From assembly GCA_036380435.1 (NCBI GenBank), contig DASVES010000441.1:1-17894 (forward strand): a DNA stretch of 17,894 nucleotides, written 5' to 3'. The notes below the pieces were generated by a model. The model worked only from the letters and a program-made list of their open reading frames with translations. It did not search any database and was not told where the DNA came from. Position 1 is the first letter of the stretch. Each line of letters begins with the position of its first letter. Positions 1-8,019 of the stretch are shown piece after piece. Source of the DNA: DASQDT01 sp036380435 (GTDB lineage: Bacteria > Acidobacteriota > Blastocatellia > Pyrinomonadales > Pyrinomonadaceae). Position numbers and translations under genes: made by a program.

Positions 1-844
<844 letters not shown>

Positions 845-845
845 T

Positions 846-887
846 AGCTCATAGCTTAGTGCTGAAAGCTGAAGGCTGAAAGCTTAG
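846..887 (+). repeat. One-armed heptamer array (AGCTNAN family), tuf-rpsJ gap
   Basis: Six consecutive 7-base units begin two bases after the tuf stop codon: AGCTCAT, AGCTTAG, TGCTGAA, AGCTGAA, GGCTGAA, AGCTTAG. There is no inverted second arm before rpsJ. The unit resembles the AGCTNTT family found before rpsH and secY. It may be a decayed or half element; this is inferred from period and position only. Confidence 0.7.
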
Positions 888-894
888 TAAAATC

Positions 895-1215
<321 letters not shown>

Positions 1216-1223
1216 CGAGAGCA

Positions 1224-1293
1224 GTGACAAGTGATGAGTGATAAGTGATAAGACAATCGCTTTTCTCATCACTTATCACTCATCACTTATCAC
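1224..1293. repeat. Inverted heptamer element, GTGATRA family, rpsJ-rplC gap
   Basis: The left arm (1224-1252) is GTGACAA followed by three GTGATRA units and a G. The right arm (1265-1293) is the inverse, four TYATCAC units. The loop is 12 bases (ACAATCGCTTTT). The two 29-base arms mismatch at two positions. GAGG for rplC begins at the next base after the right arm. Confidence 0.93.
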
Positions 1294-1303
1294 GAGGTTA
1301 GAG

Positions 1304-1951
1304 ATGATTAACGGAATCATCGGCAAGAAAGTCGGGATGACGCAGTTGTTCGCCGCCGACGGCACCGTCACGCCCGTCACCGTCATCAAGGCGGGGCCGT
1401 GCGTGGTTGTGCAGAAGAAGTCGGCCGGGGGCAAAGACGGCTACGACGCCGTGCAGCTCGGACTGGTCGAAGAACGGCCCGTCAAGCTGAAGAACGTCAA
1501 CAAGCCGATGCGCGGCCACTTCGAGAAGACGGGCGGAGGACTCCCCCCCACGCGCGTGCTCAAGGAGTTTCGCACCGAGGGGCCGGTCGATCAGAACGTG
1601 GGCGATCAGGTTCTGGTTGATCTCTTCGGCGAGGGCGAGCACGTGAACGTCATCGGTCGCTCGAAGGGGCGCGGCTTCCAGGGCACCATCAAGCGTCACA
1701 ACTTCAGCCGCGGCCCCGAGTCGCACGGCTCGATGAACGTCCGCAAGCCCGGCTCCATCGGCCAGTCGGCCTACCCGTCGCGTGTCTTCAAGGGCATGCG
1801 CTCGTCGGGCCACATGGGCGACGACCGCGTCACCATCAAGGGGCTGACGGTCGCGCGCGTGGACGTGGAGAACAATCTCCTGATGATCCGCGGCGCCGTG
1901 CCCGGCGCCAACGGCACGGTCGTCGTAGTGACGAAAGCAGCAAAGAAGTGA
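1304..1951 (+). CDS. rplC: 50S ribosomal protein L3
   Basis: L3 is an early assembly protein of the 50S subunit that binds 23S rRNA near the peptidyl-transferase centre. From ATG 1304 it is 215 residues, the usual length, starting MINGIIGKKVGMTQLF and containing the conserved RGPESHGSMNVRKPGSIGQS region (around residues 142-161). GAGG at 1294-1297 with a 6-base spacer fixes this start. The frame is open back to 1238, but that stretch only translates the upstream repeat. The stop TGA (1949-1951) lies inside the first heptamer of the next repeat element, so the repeat supplies the terminator codon. Confidence 0.97.
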   Translation: MINGIIGKKVGMTQLFAADGTVTPVTVIKAGPCVVVQKKSAGGKDGYDAVQLGLVEERPVKLKNVNKPMRGHFEKTGGGLPPTRVLKEFRTEGPVDQNVGDQVLVDLFGEGEHVNVIGRSKGRGFQGTIKRHNFSRGPESHGSMNVRKPGSIGQSAYPSRVFKGMRSSGHMGDDRVTIKGLTVARVDVENNLLMIRGAVPGANGTVVVVTKAAKK

Positions 1952-2009
1952 TGAGTGATGAGTGATGAGAAAGAGCAGACGGTTCTTCTTATCACTTATC
2001 ACTTATCAC
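1948..2009. repeat. Inverted heptamer element, GTGATRA family, rplC-rplD gap
   Basis: The left arm (1948-1969) is three GTGATGA units plus G. The right arm (1988-2009) is three TTATCAC units preceded by C. This is the shortest element, with three units per arm. All left units have G and all right units imply A at the variable position, which gives three mismatches in 22. The first unit contains the rplC stop codon. GGAG for rplD lies at 2011-2014. Confidence 0.92.
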
Positions 2010-2020
2010 CGGAGTTGAAT

Positions 2021-2725
2021 ATGCCTACCGTTAAGGTGCGCAACTTGAAGAACGAAGAGGTCGGCGACCTCGAACTCTCCGATGCCGTGTTCGGCGCGGA
2101 GTTGAACGAGGGGCTGATCCACAGCGCCGTGAAGTCCTACATGGCGGGCGCCCGGCAGGGCACCGTCGGGACGAAGACGCGCGGCGACGTGTCGGGGTCG
2201 GGGCGCAAGCTCTGGAAGCAGAAGGGGACGGGGCGGGCGCGTATTGCGTCGATCCGCTCGCCGCTCTGGAAGGGCGGCGGCAACGTCCACGGGCCGCAGC
2301 CGCGCGACTGGGCGCAGCCCCTGCCGAAGAAGATGCGCCGCGGCGCTCTGCGCTCGGCTCTTTCGGAGCGTCTGCGCGAGGGCAACCTGATCGTTATCGA
2401 CGAGTTCGGCTTCGGCCAGCCGAAGACCAAAGACTTCATCGCCGCCCTCTCCACGCTCGGCGCCGGGGGCAAGACGCTCATCGTCGATACGCTGGAGAAC
2501 GATAAACTGATGCTGGCGGCGCGCAACGTCCGCCGCGCGAAGGTCGTCGGGGCGAGCGGCGTCAACGTCTACGACGTGCTCTACCACGAGAAGCTGTTGA
2601 TGACGCGCACGGCCATCGAAGAGTTGGCGCGCGCTCTCGACCCGAAGTCGAAGACTCATCGTGCGGACGCCGGAGACGGCGAGACGGCGGCGGCGGACAC
2701 GACGGAAACGGAGGAGGCGGCGTAA
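2021..2725 (+). CDS. rplD: 50S ribosomal protein L4
   Basis: L4 (uL4) binds 23S rRNA and lines the exit tunnel; in some bacteria it represses its own S10 operon. From ATG 2021 it has 234 residues. The conserved tunnel-loop region (KTRGDVSGSGRKLWKQKGTGRARIGS-like, here ARIASIRSPLWKGGG) occupies about residues 50-85. It is some 25 residues longer than common L4s because of a C-terminal acidic Ala/Thr/Glu tail (about residues 210-234). GGAG at 2011-2014 with a 6-base spacer supports the start. The in-frame extension to 1955 is repeat translation only. Confidence 0.97.
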   Translation: MPTVKVRNLKNEEVGDLELSDAVFGAELNEGLIHSAVKSYMAGARQGTVGTKTRGDVSGSGRKLWKQKGTGRARIASIRSPLWKGGGNVHGPQPRDWAQPLPKKMRRGALRSALSERLREGNLIVIDEFGFGQPKTKDFIAALSTLGAGGKTLIVDTLENDKLMLAARNVRRAKVVGASGVNVYDVLYHEKLLMTRTAIEELARALDPKSKTHRADAGDGETAAADTTETEEAA

Positions 2726-2729
2726 AAGC

Positions 2730-2807
2730 CGTAAATCGAAAATCGTAAATCGTGAATAGATAAGAGATTGTCTTTAACGATTTACGATTCACGATTGACG
2801 ATTTACG
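2730..2807. repeat. Inverted heptamer element, CGTNAAT family, rplD-rplW gap
   Basis: The left arm (2730-2757) is CGTAAAT, CGAAAAT, CGTAAAT, CGTGAAT. The right arm (2780-2807) is four inverse units (ATTTACG, ATTCACG, ATTGACG, ATTTACG). The loop starts AGATAAGAGATT. The last base of the right arm is the G of the rplW GAGG. A sister copy lies before rpmD. Confidence 0.92.
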
Positions 2808-2817
2808 AGGTTTCAAG

Positions 2818-3123
2818 ATGCGTACACTGTGGGACATCATCAAATCGCCGGTCATCACGGAGAAGGCGCTCGTGCTCAAGGAGGAGTCGCAGGACGCCCG
2901 CCAGCTCCTGACCTTCCGCGTGGACACGAAGGCCACGAAGCCCGAGATCAAGTCGGCCGTCGAGCGAATTTTCAACGTCCAGGTCGATTGCGTGCGGACG
3001 GTCAACTACATGGGCAAGAAAGTGCGGCGCGGCCGTTTCGAGGGGCGCCGCCCGTCGTGGAAGAAGGCCTACGTCACGCTCAAGGCGGGGCAGGACCCGT
3101 TCGACTACGTGGAAAGCATTTAA
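2818..3123 (+). CDS. rplW: 50S ribosomal protein L23
   Basis: L23 sits at the polypeptide exit of the 50S subunit and is a docking site for trigger factor and SRP. The 101-residue protein is normal in size. It shows the family start (LWDIIKSPVITEKA), the central FRVDTKATKPEIKSAVERIF block and the tail YVTLKAG. GAGG at 2807-2810 with a 7-base spacer supports ATG 2818. It lies between rplD and rplB as in most bacteria, with heptamer elements of two different families on either side. Confidence 0.98.
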   Translation: MRTLWDIIKSPVITEKALVLKEESQDARQLLTFRVDTKATKPEIKSAVERIFNVQVDCVRTVNYMGKKVRRGRFEGRRPSWKKAYVTLKAGQDPFDYVESI

Positions 3124-3127
3124 GAGC

Positions 3128-3202
3128 AGAGGTCAGAGGTTAGAGGCTAGAGGTTAGTAAAAACTTCTGGCACTGACCTCTGACCTCTAGCCTCTAACCT
3201 CT
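3128..3202. repeat. Inverted heptamer element, AGAGGTY family, rplW-rplB gap
   Basis: The left arm (3128-3157) is AGAGGTC, AGAGGTT, AGAGGCT, AGAGGTT plus AG. The right arm (3173-3202) is CT plus four RRCCTCT units, including a matching AGCCTCT. The loop is 15 bases (TAAAAACTTCTGGCA). The arms end 8 bases before the rplB ATG. Confidence 0.93.
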
Positions 3203-3210
3203 GGATTGTT

Positions 3211-4041
3211 ATGGGCATCAAGAAGCTAACACCGACATCGCCATCGCGGCGCTACCAGACGTACCTGACGAGGGATGATCTGACGCCGGGAGCGGAGCCT
3301 GAGAAGTCGCTGCTGGAGCCGAAGAAGCGGATTTCGGGGCGCAACAACGACGGCCACATCACTGTGCGCCGCCGCGGCGGGGGCCACAAGCGCCACTACC
3401 GCATCATCGATTTCAAGCGCGACAAGACGGGCGTGCCCGGCCGCGTCACGCAGATCGAGTACGACCCGAACCGCTCGGCCCACATCGCGCTCATCACCTA
3501 TCTCGACGGCGAGAAGCGCTACATCCTGTCGCCCGCCGGGCTGGAAGTCGGGAAGAGTGTGATGGCCGGCCCCGAGGCCGACATCCTGCCCGGCAACGCC
3601 TTGCCCATCCGCAACATCCCGCTGGGCACGCAGGTGCACAACATCGAGATGCGGCCCGGCAAGGGCGGGCAGATGGCGCGCTCGGCCGGGGCGTTCGCGC
3701 AACTCGTCGCCAAAGAGGGCGACTACGCGCAGCTTCGGATGCCGTCGGGCGAAGTCCGCCGCGTCCCCGTCGTCTGCATGGCGACCGTGGGACAGGTCGG
3801 CAACGTCGAGCACGAAAACGTCTCCTACGGCAAGGCCGGGCGCACGCGCTGGCACGGCATTCGGCCGCACGTCCGCGGCGTGGCGATGAACCCGGTGGAT
3901 CACCCGCACGGCGGCGGCGAGGGCAAAACTAGCGGCGGACGCCACCCCGTCACCCCGTGGGGCCAGCCCACCCGCGGCTACAAGACGCGCAGGAACAAGC
4001 GCACGACCAACATGATCGTGCGCGACAGAAGAGTTAAATAA
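3211..4041 (+). CDS. rplB: 50S ribosomal protein L2
   Basis: L2 (uL2) is needed for subunit association and supports the peptidyl-transferase centre of 23S rRNA. The 276-residue protein is full length. It has the N-terminal SGRNNDGHITVRRRGGGHKR segment, the OB/SH3-like core and the C-terminal MNPVDHPHGGGEGKT motif with its conserved His (around residues 227-242), followed by the basic tail. The ATG at 3211 has only a weak upstream signal (GGA at 3203-3205), and the heptamer element ends 8 bases before it. The gene order with rplW and rpsS is standard. Confidence 0.98.
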   Translation: MGIKKLTPTSPSRRYQTYLTRDDLTPGAEPEKSLLEPKKRISGRNNDGHITVRRRGGGHKRHYRIIDFKRDKTGVPGRVTQIEYDPNRSAHIALITYLDGEKRYILSPAGLEVGKSVMAGPEADILPGNALPIRNIPLGTQVHNIEMRPGKGGQMARSAGAFAQLVAKEGDYAQLRMPSGEVRRVPVVCMATVGQVGNVEHENVSYGKAGRTRWHGIRPHVRGVAMNPVDHPHGGGEGKTSGGRHPVTPWGQPTRGYKTRRNKRTTNMIVRDRRVK

Positions 4042-4136
4042 GGGATGAAGGATGAGGGGTGAAAACGTGGTGATGAAGATTGAGTGGCTCCGTTAAGCGG
4101 CTCTTAATTCATCCCTCATCCCTCCGCCCTCAGCCC
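4042..4136. repeat. Inverted heptamer element, GGGATGA family, rplB-rpsS gap
   Basis: The left arm (4042-4062) is GGGATGA, AGGATGA, GGGGTGA, starting at the base after the rplB stop. The right arm (4109-4136) is TCATCCC twice, TCCGCCC and TCAGCCC. The loop is long (about 46 bases). This is the only member of this family here, and it is the one with most drift. Confidence 0.85.
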
Positions 4137-4161
4137 TCGAAAGTGGAGCGAAGCGAAACGC

Positions 4162-4458
4162 ATGGCACGTTCAGTTAAAAAAGGCCCGTTCATCGACAGG
4201 CACCTGGAGAAGAAGGTCGAGGAGATTCGGTCGGGCAGCAGCCGGCCGCCGGCCATCAAGACTTGGTCGCGCCGCTCGACCATCACGCCCGACTTCGTCG
4301 GCCTGACGTTCGGCGTCCACAACGGCAAGCGACACATCCCCGTCTACGTCACGGAGAACATGGTCGGCCACAAGCTCGGCGAGTTCGCCCCGACGCGCAC
4401 CTTCAAGGGCCACTCGGGCACGAAGGCCGAGAAGTCGTCGAAGCCGGCGGGCAGATAG
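4162..4458 (+). CDS. rpsS: 30S ribosomal protein S19
   Basis: S19 is a 30S head protein that works with S13 near the A-site finger and forms bridges to the 50S subunit. The 98-residue protein begins MARSVKKGPFID and contains the conserved KTWSRRSTITPDFVGLTFGVHNGK and VGHKLGEFAPTRTFKGH blocks, covering the whole family fold. The ATG follows GGAG at 4145-4148 with a longer than usual spacer of 13 bases, in a leader (GTGGAGCGAAGCGAAACGC) that resembles the recurrent GCGAACGGAGTGAGC leader seen before other genes. It is flanked by rplB and rplV, as usual. Confidence 0.98.
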   Translation: MARSVKKGPFIDRHLEKKVEEIRSGSSRPPAIKTWSRRSTITPDFVGLTFGVHNGKRHIPVYVTENMVGHKLGEFAPTRTFKGHSGTKAEKSSKPAGR

Positions 4459-4464
4459 CAAGCC

Positions 4465-4548
4465 GTGATAAGTGATGAGTGATAAGTGATAAGACAAAAC
4501 ACAACCGTCTTTCTCTTTACTCATCACTCATCACTCATCACTTATCAC
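4465..4548. repeat. Inverted heptamer element, GTGATRA family, rpsS-rplV gap
   Basis: The left arm (4465-4493) has four GTGATRA units plus G, and the right arm (4520-4548) has four TYATCAC units preceded by C. The loop is 26 bases, A-rich then T-rich. The variable base matches in the first two units and mismatches in the last two. The rplV start is 12 bases beyond the right arm. Confidence 0.93.
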
Positions 4549-4560
4549 TTAGGTTGAGTC

Positions 4561-5142
4561 ATGGAAGCTAAAGCGAGTGCGAAGTATCTACAGGGGTCGG
4601 CGCAGAAGGCGCGGCTCGTGGTGGACATGATCCGCGGCAAGAACGTGAATCAGGCGCTGGCCATTCTCCAGTTCACGAACAAGCGCGCGGCCGACGCCAT
4701 CGAGAAGTGCCTGCGCTCGGCGATTGCCAACGCGACCGAGTCGGCCGAGAAGGCCAACGTCGCCGTCGATCCCGACGACCTTTGGGTCAAGGCGTGCTAC
4801 GTGGACATGGGGCCGACCAAGAAGCGCTTCCGCTTCCGCCCCGCGCCGCAGGGCCGCGCCTACCGCGAGCGCCGACACTTCTGCCACGTCACCGTGCATG
4901 TGTCGAGTGATGGCAAGGAAGACACCCTCGCGAGCGCGAAGGGCAAGGGCGGCGCGAAGCGCGCGGCGCGCGACGCGGGCGGCTCGAAAACCGCGGCCCG
5001 GCCCGCCGCCAAGGCGAAGACGGGCGCTAAACGCGCCGCCGCGCCGAAGGCCGCTGCTCAGGCCGAGAAGAAAGAGACTGGTAAGGCCGCCTCGAAGACC
5101 AAGACGACCGCCGCCACCACCGAATCAACGTCTCAGGAATAG
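4561..5142 (+). CDS. rplV: 50S ribosomal protein L22 with long Ala/Lys C-terminal tail
   Basis: L22 binds several 23S rRNA domains, and its long hairpin lines the exit tunnel. Residues 1-118 match the whole family (start MEAKASAKYLQGSAQKARLVVDMIRGK, hairpin region PTKKRFRFRPAPQGRAYRERRHFCHVTVHV). Residues of about 119-193 are an added basic tail rich in Ala, Lys and Gly, so the protein is about 75 residues longer than the usual 110-120. The tail keeps the local GC-rich codon use and the frame is clean, so I read it as genuine, not a frameshift. The weak AGG at 4551-4553 sets the start. rpsC follows after 18 bases with no heptamer element. Confidence 0.96.
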   Translation: MEAKASAKYLQGSAQKARLVVDMIRGKNVNQALAILQFTNKRAADAIEKCLRSAIANATESAEKANVAVDPDDLWVKACYVDMGPTKKRFRFRPAPQGRAYRERRHFCHVTVHVSSDGKEDTLASAKGKGGAKRAARDAGGSKTAARPAAKAKTGAKRAAAPKAAAQAEKKETGKAASKTKTTAATTESTSQE

Positions 5143-5156
5143 CGAACGGAGAAGAC
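5142..5156 (+). promoter_or_regulatory. GCGAACGGAG leader and Shine-Dalgarno before rpsC
   Basis: GCGAACGGAGAAGAC begins with the last base of the rplV stop codon. It supplies GGAG (5148-5151) 9 bases before the GTG start of rpsC. The first ten bases match the leader found before rplP, rplN and rplO. Confidence 0.6.
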
Positions 5157-5160
5157 ATAA

Positions 5161-5937
<777 letters not shown>

Positions 5938-5942
5938 GCAAG

Positions 5943-6020
5943 GTGGTAAGTGATAAGTGATAAGTGATAAGTAAAGAGAAAAACGGATTTTCTTATCACT
6001 CATTACTTATCACTCATCAC
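5943..6020. repeat. Inverted heptamer element, GTGATRA family, rpsC-rplP gap
   Basis: The left arm (5943-5971) is GTGGTAA then three GTGATAA units plus G. The right arm (5992-6020) contains one TCATTAC variant. The 20-base loop is almost identical to that of the rpsQ-rplN element (AAAGAGAAAANCGGATTTT shared), and both are followed by the same CGAACGGAGTGAGC leader. The two therefore look like copies of one longer unit. Confidence 0.93.
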
Positions 6021-6021
6021 G

Positions 6022-6036
6022 GCGAACGGAGTGAGC
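6022..6036 (+). promoter_or_regulatory. GCGAACGGAGTGAGC leader with Shine-Dalgarno before rplP
   Basis: This 15-base sequence directly follows the heptamer element and carries GGAG (6028-6031) 9 bases before the rplP ATG. Near-identical copies lie at 7184-7197 (rplN) and 11393-11407 (rplO). Confidence 0.65.
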
Positions 6037-6040
6037 AATC

Positions 6041-6469
<429 letters not shown>

Positions 6470-6472
6470 GTT

Positions 6473-6700
6473 ATGGTGAAGAGACGTGAGGAAATTGAAC
6501 GTCTGCGCGGCCTGAGCGAGACGGAACTGCGCGAGGAGGCCGACCGCCTCAAGGAGTCGCTCTTCCGCCTCAACTACAAGCTCGCGCTCGGCGAGATGGA
6601 CGCGGTCAAGAACATGCGCCGCGAGAAGAGGTCGCTGGCGCGCATCCAGACGTTGATGAAGGAACGCGCCAGCGAGCAGTCGGCGGCGGCGACGAAGTAA
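6473..6700 (+). CDS. rpmC: 50S ribosomal protein L29
   Basis: L29 is a small helical protein near the exit tunnel beside L23. The 75-residue product fits the family: a two-helix hairpin with the signature KLKESLFRLNYKLALGEMDAVKNMRREKRSLARIQTLMKER-like core (about residues 25-65). The ATG at 6473 lies 3 bases after the rplP stop. The purine run GGAAGGGGG at the end of rplP is a distant, weak ribosome binding site, so coupling to rplP is probable. No heptamer element is present at this tight junction. Confidence 0.96.
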   Translation: MVKRREEIERLRGLSETELREEADRLKESLFRLNYKLALGEMDAVKNMRREKRSLARIQTLMKERASEQSAAATK

Positions 6701-6712
6701 AGAGGTTTCGAG

Positions 6713-7102
6713 ATGGCAGAAGAGACGAAAGAGGAAGTGACGACCGGCGCGGAGGCCGCTGAAGAAGTGGCTTCGGGCACGAGTCTGGCGCAGGCGCAGG
6801 CCGCGGGCGTGGACGCGCAGCCGGGCGACGCCACGGGCGCCGAGGCGGGACGGCGCGGGCGTAAGGCCGAGAAGGTCGGCATCGTCGCCTCCGACAAGAT
6901 GGAGCTGACGGTGGTGGTGCGTGTTGACCGTCTGGTCAAGCATCCGAAATACCGCCGCTACGTCCGCCGCACGTCGAAGTTTATGGCGCACGACGAAAAG
7001 GGCGCCGCCATCGGCGACAAGGTGCGTATCGTCGAGACGCGCCCGCTCTCGGCGCGCAAACGCTGGCGCGTCGTCGAGATCATTCAGAAGGCGGCAAAGT
7101 AG
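6713..7102 (+). CDS. rpsQ: 30S ribosomal protein S17 with acidic N-terminal extension
   Basis: S17 is an OB-fold protein that binds 16S rRNA helix 11 and is an early assembly factor of the 30S subunit. Residues of about 47-129 match the usual 80-90 residue protein (KVGIVASDKMELTVVVRVDRL, HPKYRRYVRRTSKFMAHDE, GDKVRIVETRPLSARKRWRVVEII). Residues 1-46 are an extra acidic Ala/Glu/Gly-rich segment absent from typical S17. The start at 6713 is well supported by GAGG at 6702-6705 with a 7-base spacer, just after the rpmC stop, and no start codon with a comparable signal precedes the core. The extension is therefore probably translated. Confidence 0.94.
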   Translation: MAEETKEEVTTGAEAAEEVASGTSLAQAQAAGVDAQPGDATGAEAGRRGRKAEKVGIVASDKMELTVVVRVDRLVKHPKYRRYVRRTSKFMAHDEKGAAIGDKVRIVETRPLSARKRWRVVEIIQKAAK

Positions 7103-7105
7103 CCC

Positions 7106-7182
7106 GTGATAAGTGATGAGTGATAAGTGATAAGAAAGAGAAAAGCGGATTTTCTTATCACTCATCACTTATCACTCATCAC
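7106..7182. repeat. Inverted heptamer element, GTGATRA family, rpsQ-rplN gap
   Basis: The left arm (7106-7134) and the right arm (7154-7182) each have four units. The 19-base loop AAAGAGAAAAGCGGATTTT nearly equals the loop of the rpsC-rplP element. The right arm is followed by the CGAACGGAGTGAGC leader. Confidence 0.93.
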
Positions 7183-7183
7183 T

Positions 7184-7197
7184 CGAACGGAGTGAGC
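7184..7197 (+). promoter_or_regulatory. CGAACGGAGTGAGC leader with Shine-Dalgarno before rplN
   Basis: It carries GGAG (7189-7192) 7 bases before the rplN ATG at 7200. It is one of three near-identical leaders placed between a heptamer element and a start codon. Confidence 0.65.
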
Positions 7198-7199
7198 TT

Positions 7200-7574
7200 A
7201 TGGCAGTCCAGATGCAGACCTCTCTTGAGGTCGCCGACAATTCGGGGGCGCGGCGCGTCGAGATGATTCAGGCCGTGGGCGGCTCGACGAAGGCGACGCG
7301 CGCCAGCCTCGGCGACAAGATCAAGGTGACGGTCAAAGAGGCTTCGCCGGACGGGGCGGTGAAGAAGGGGACGGTGCATAACGCCGTCGTCGTCCGCACG
7401 CGCAAGGAAGTGCGTCGCAAGGACGGCACCTACATCCGCTTCGACCAGAACGCCTGCGTCCTCATCAAGCCGGACGACACGCCCATCGGCACGCGCGTCT
7501 TCGGCCCCGTGGCCAGGGAACTGCGCGAACGTAACTTTATGAAGATCGTTTCGCTCGCGCCGGAGGTGATTTGA
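7200..7574 (+). CDS. rplN: 50S ribosomal protein L14
   Basis: L14 (uL14) lies at the subunit interface and forms bridges to 16S rRNA; it is also the target of the silencing factor RsfS in many bacteria. The 124-residue protein matches the 122-residue family along its length, from MQTSLEVADNSGARRVEMIQAVGG to GTRVFGPVARELRERNFMKIVSLAPEVI. The ATG at 7200 follows a good GGAG. Its stop TGA (7572-7574) lies just after an extended Shine-Dalgarno sequence for rplX, so the two genes are probably coupled. Confidence 0.98.
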   Translation: MAVQMQTSLEVADNSGARRVEMIQAVGGSTKATRASLGDKIKVTVKEASPDGAVKKGTVHNAVVVRTRKEVRRKDGTYIRFDQNACVLIKPDDTPIGTRVFGPVARELRERNFMKIVSLAPEVI

Positions 7575-7576
7575 AA

Positions 7577-7918
7577 GTGGCATCGAAGGCTAAGAAGCGC
7601 GCCAAGATCAAGAAGGGCGATCAGATCGTCGTCATCACGGGCCGCGACAAGGGCAAGCGCGGGCGCGTGCTCGAAGTTCGCCCCGTTGAGGGCAAGGTGA
7701 GGGTCGAGGGCATCGGCGTGGTCAAACGGCACGAGCGCCCGAACCCGCAGAAGGGAACGGGGGGCGGCATCGTCGAGAAGGAAGCCCTCGTCCAGATTTC
7801 CAACGTGCAGTTGGTTGACCCGCAGACGGGCAAGGGCACGCGCGTGCGTTACCTCGTCAACGACGACGGCTCGAAGACGCGCGTCGCCGCCCGCGGCGGG
7901 AACACGCTGGACAAGTAA
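7577..7918 (+). CDS. rplX: 50S ribosomal protein L24
   Basis: L24 (uL24) is one of the two initiator proteins of 50S assembly and carries a KOW motif. The KOW region is clear (KKGDQIVVITGRDKGKRGRVLEV). I prefer GTG 7577 (113 residues), because the nine-base sequence GGAGGTGAT (7562-7570), fully complementary to the usual 16S tail, leaves a 6-base spacer to it. The alternative TTG at 7571 (115 residues, 4-base overlap with rplN) would start directly after that sequence. Both give the same core. The 101-base gap to rplE lacks heptamers. Confidence 0.95.
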   Translation: MASKAKKRAKIKKGDQIVVITGRDKGKRGRVLEVRPVEGKVRVEGIGVVKRHERPNPQKGTGGGIVEKEALVQISNVQLVDPQTGKGTRVRYLVNDDGSKTRVAARGGNTLDK

Positions 7919-7956
7919 CCGACGGTTTAGCGCAGTAGTAATCGCATTCCCGGAAA

Positions 7957-7984
7957 CGCCGCGCCGGACTCCAGTCCGACGGCG
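7957..7984 (+). promoter_or_regulatory. Small two-part hairpin in the rplX-rplE gap
   Basis: CGCCG (7957-7961) pairs with CGGCG (7980-7984), and CGGAC (7965-7969) pairs with GTCCG (7974-7978) around the loop TCCA, with a small internal loop between the stems. No T-run follows, so it is not a standard terminator. This gap is one of the few larger ones without a heptamer element. Confidence 0.35.
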
Positions 7985-8019
7985 AGACCCGGGGACGAAA
8001 TGTGAGGGGCAAGAGGACA

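Noticed and set aside
1238..1303. N-terminal extension of L3 from GTG 1238 (and the same for L4 from 1955)
   Set aside because: The added residues translate the repeat arms; family starts at 1304 and 2021 have proper Shine-Dalgarno sequences.
7919..8019. Intrinsic terminator between rplX and rplE
   Set aside because: A small stem exists but no T-run follows, and the genes belong to one operon.
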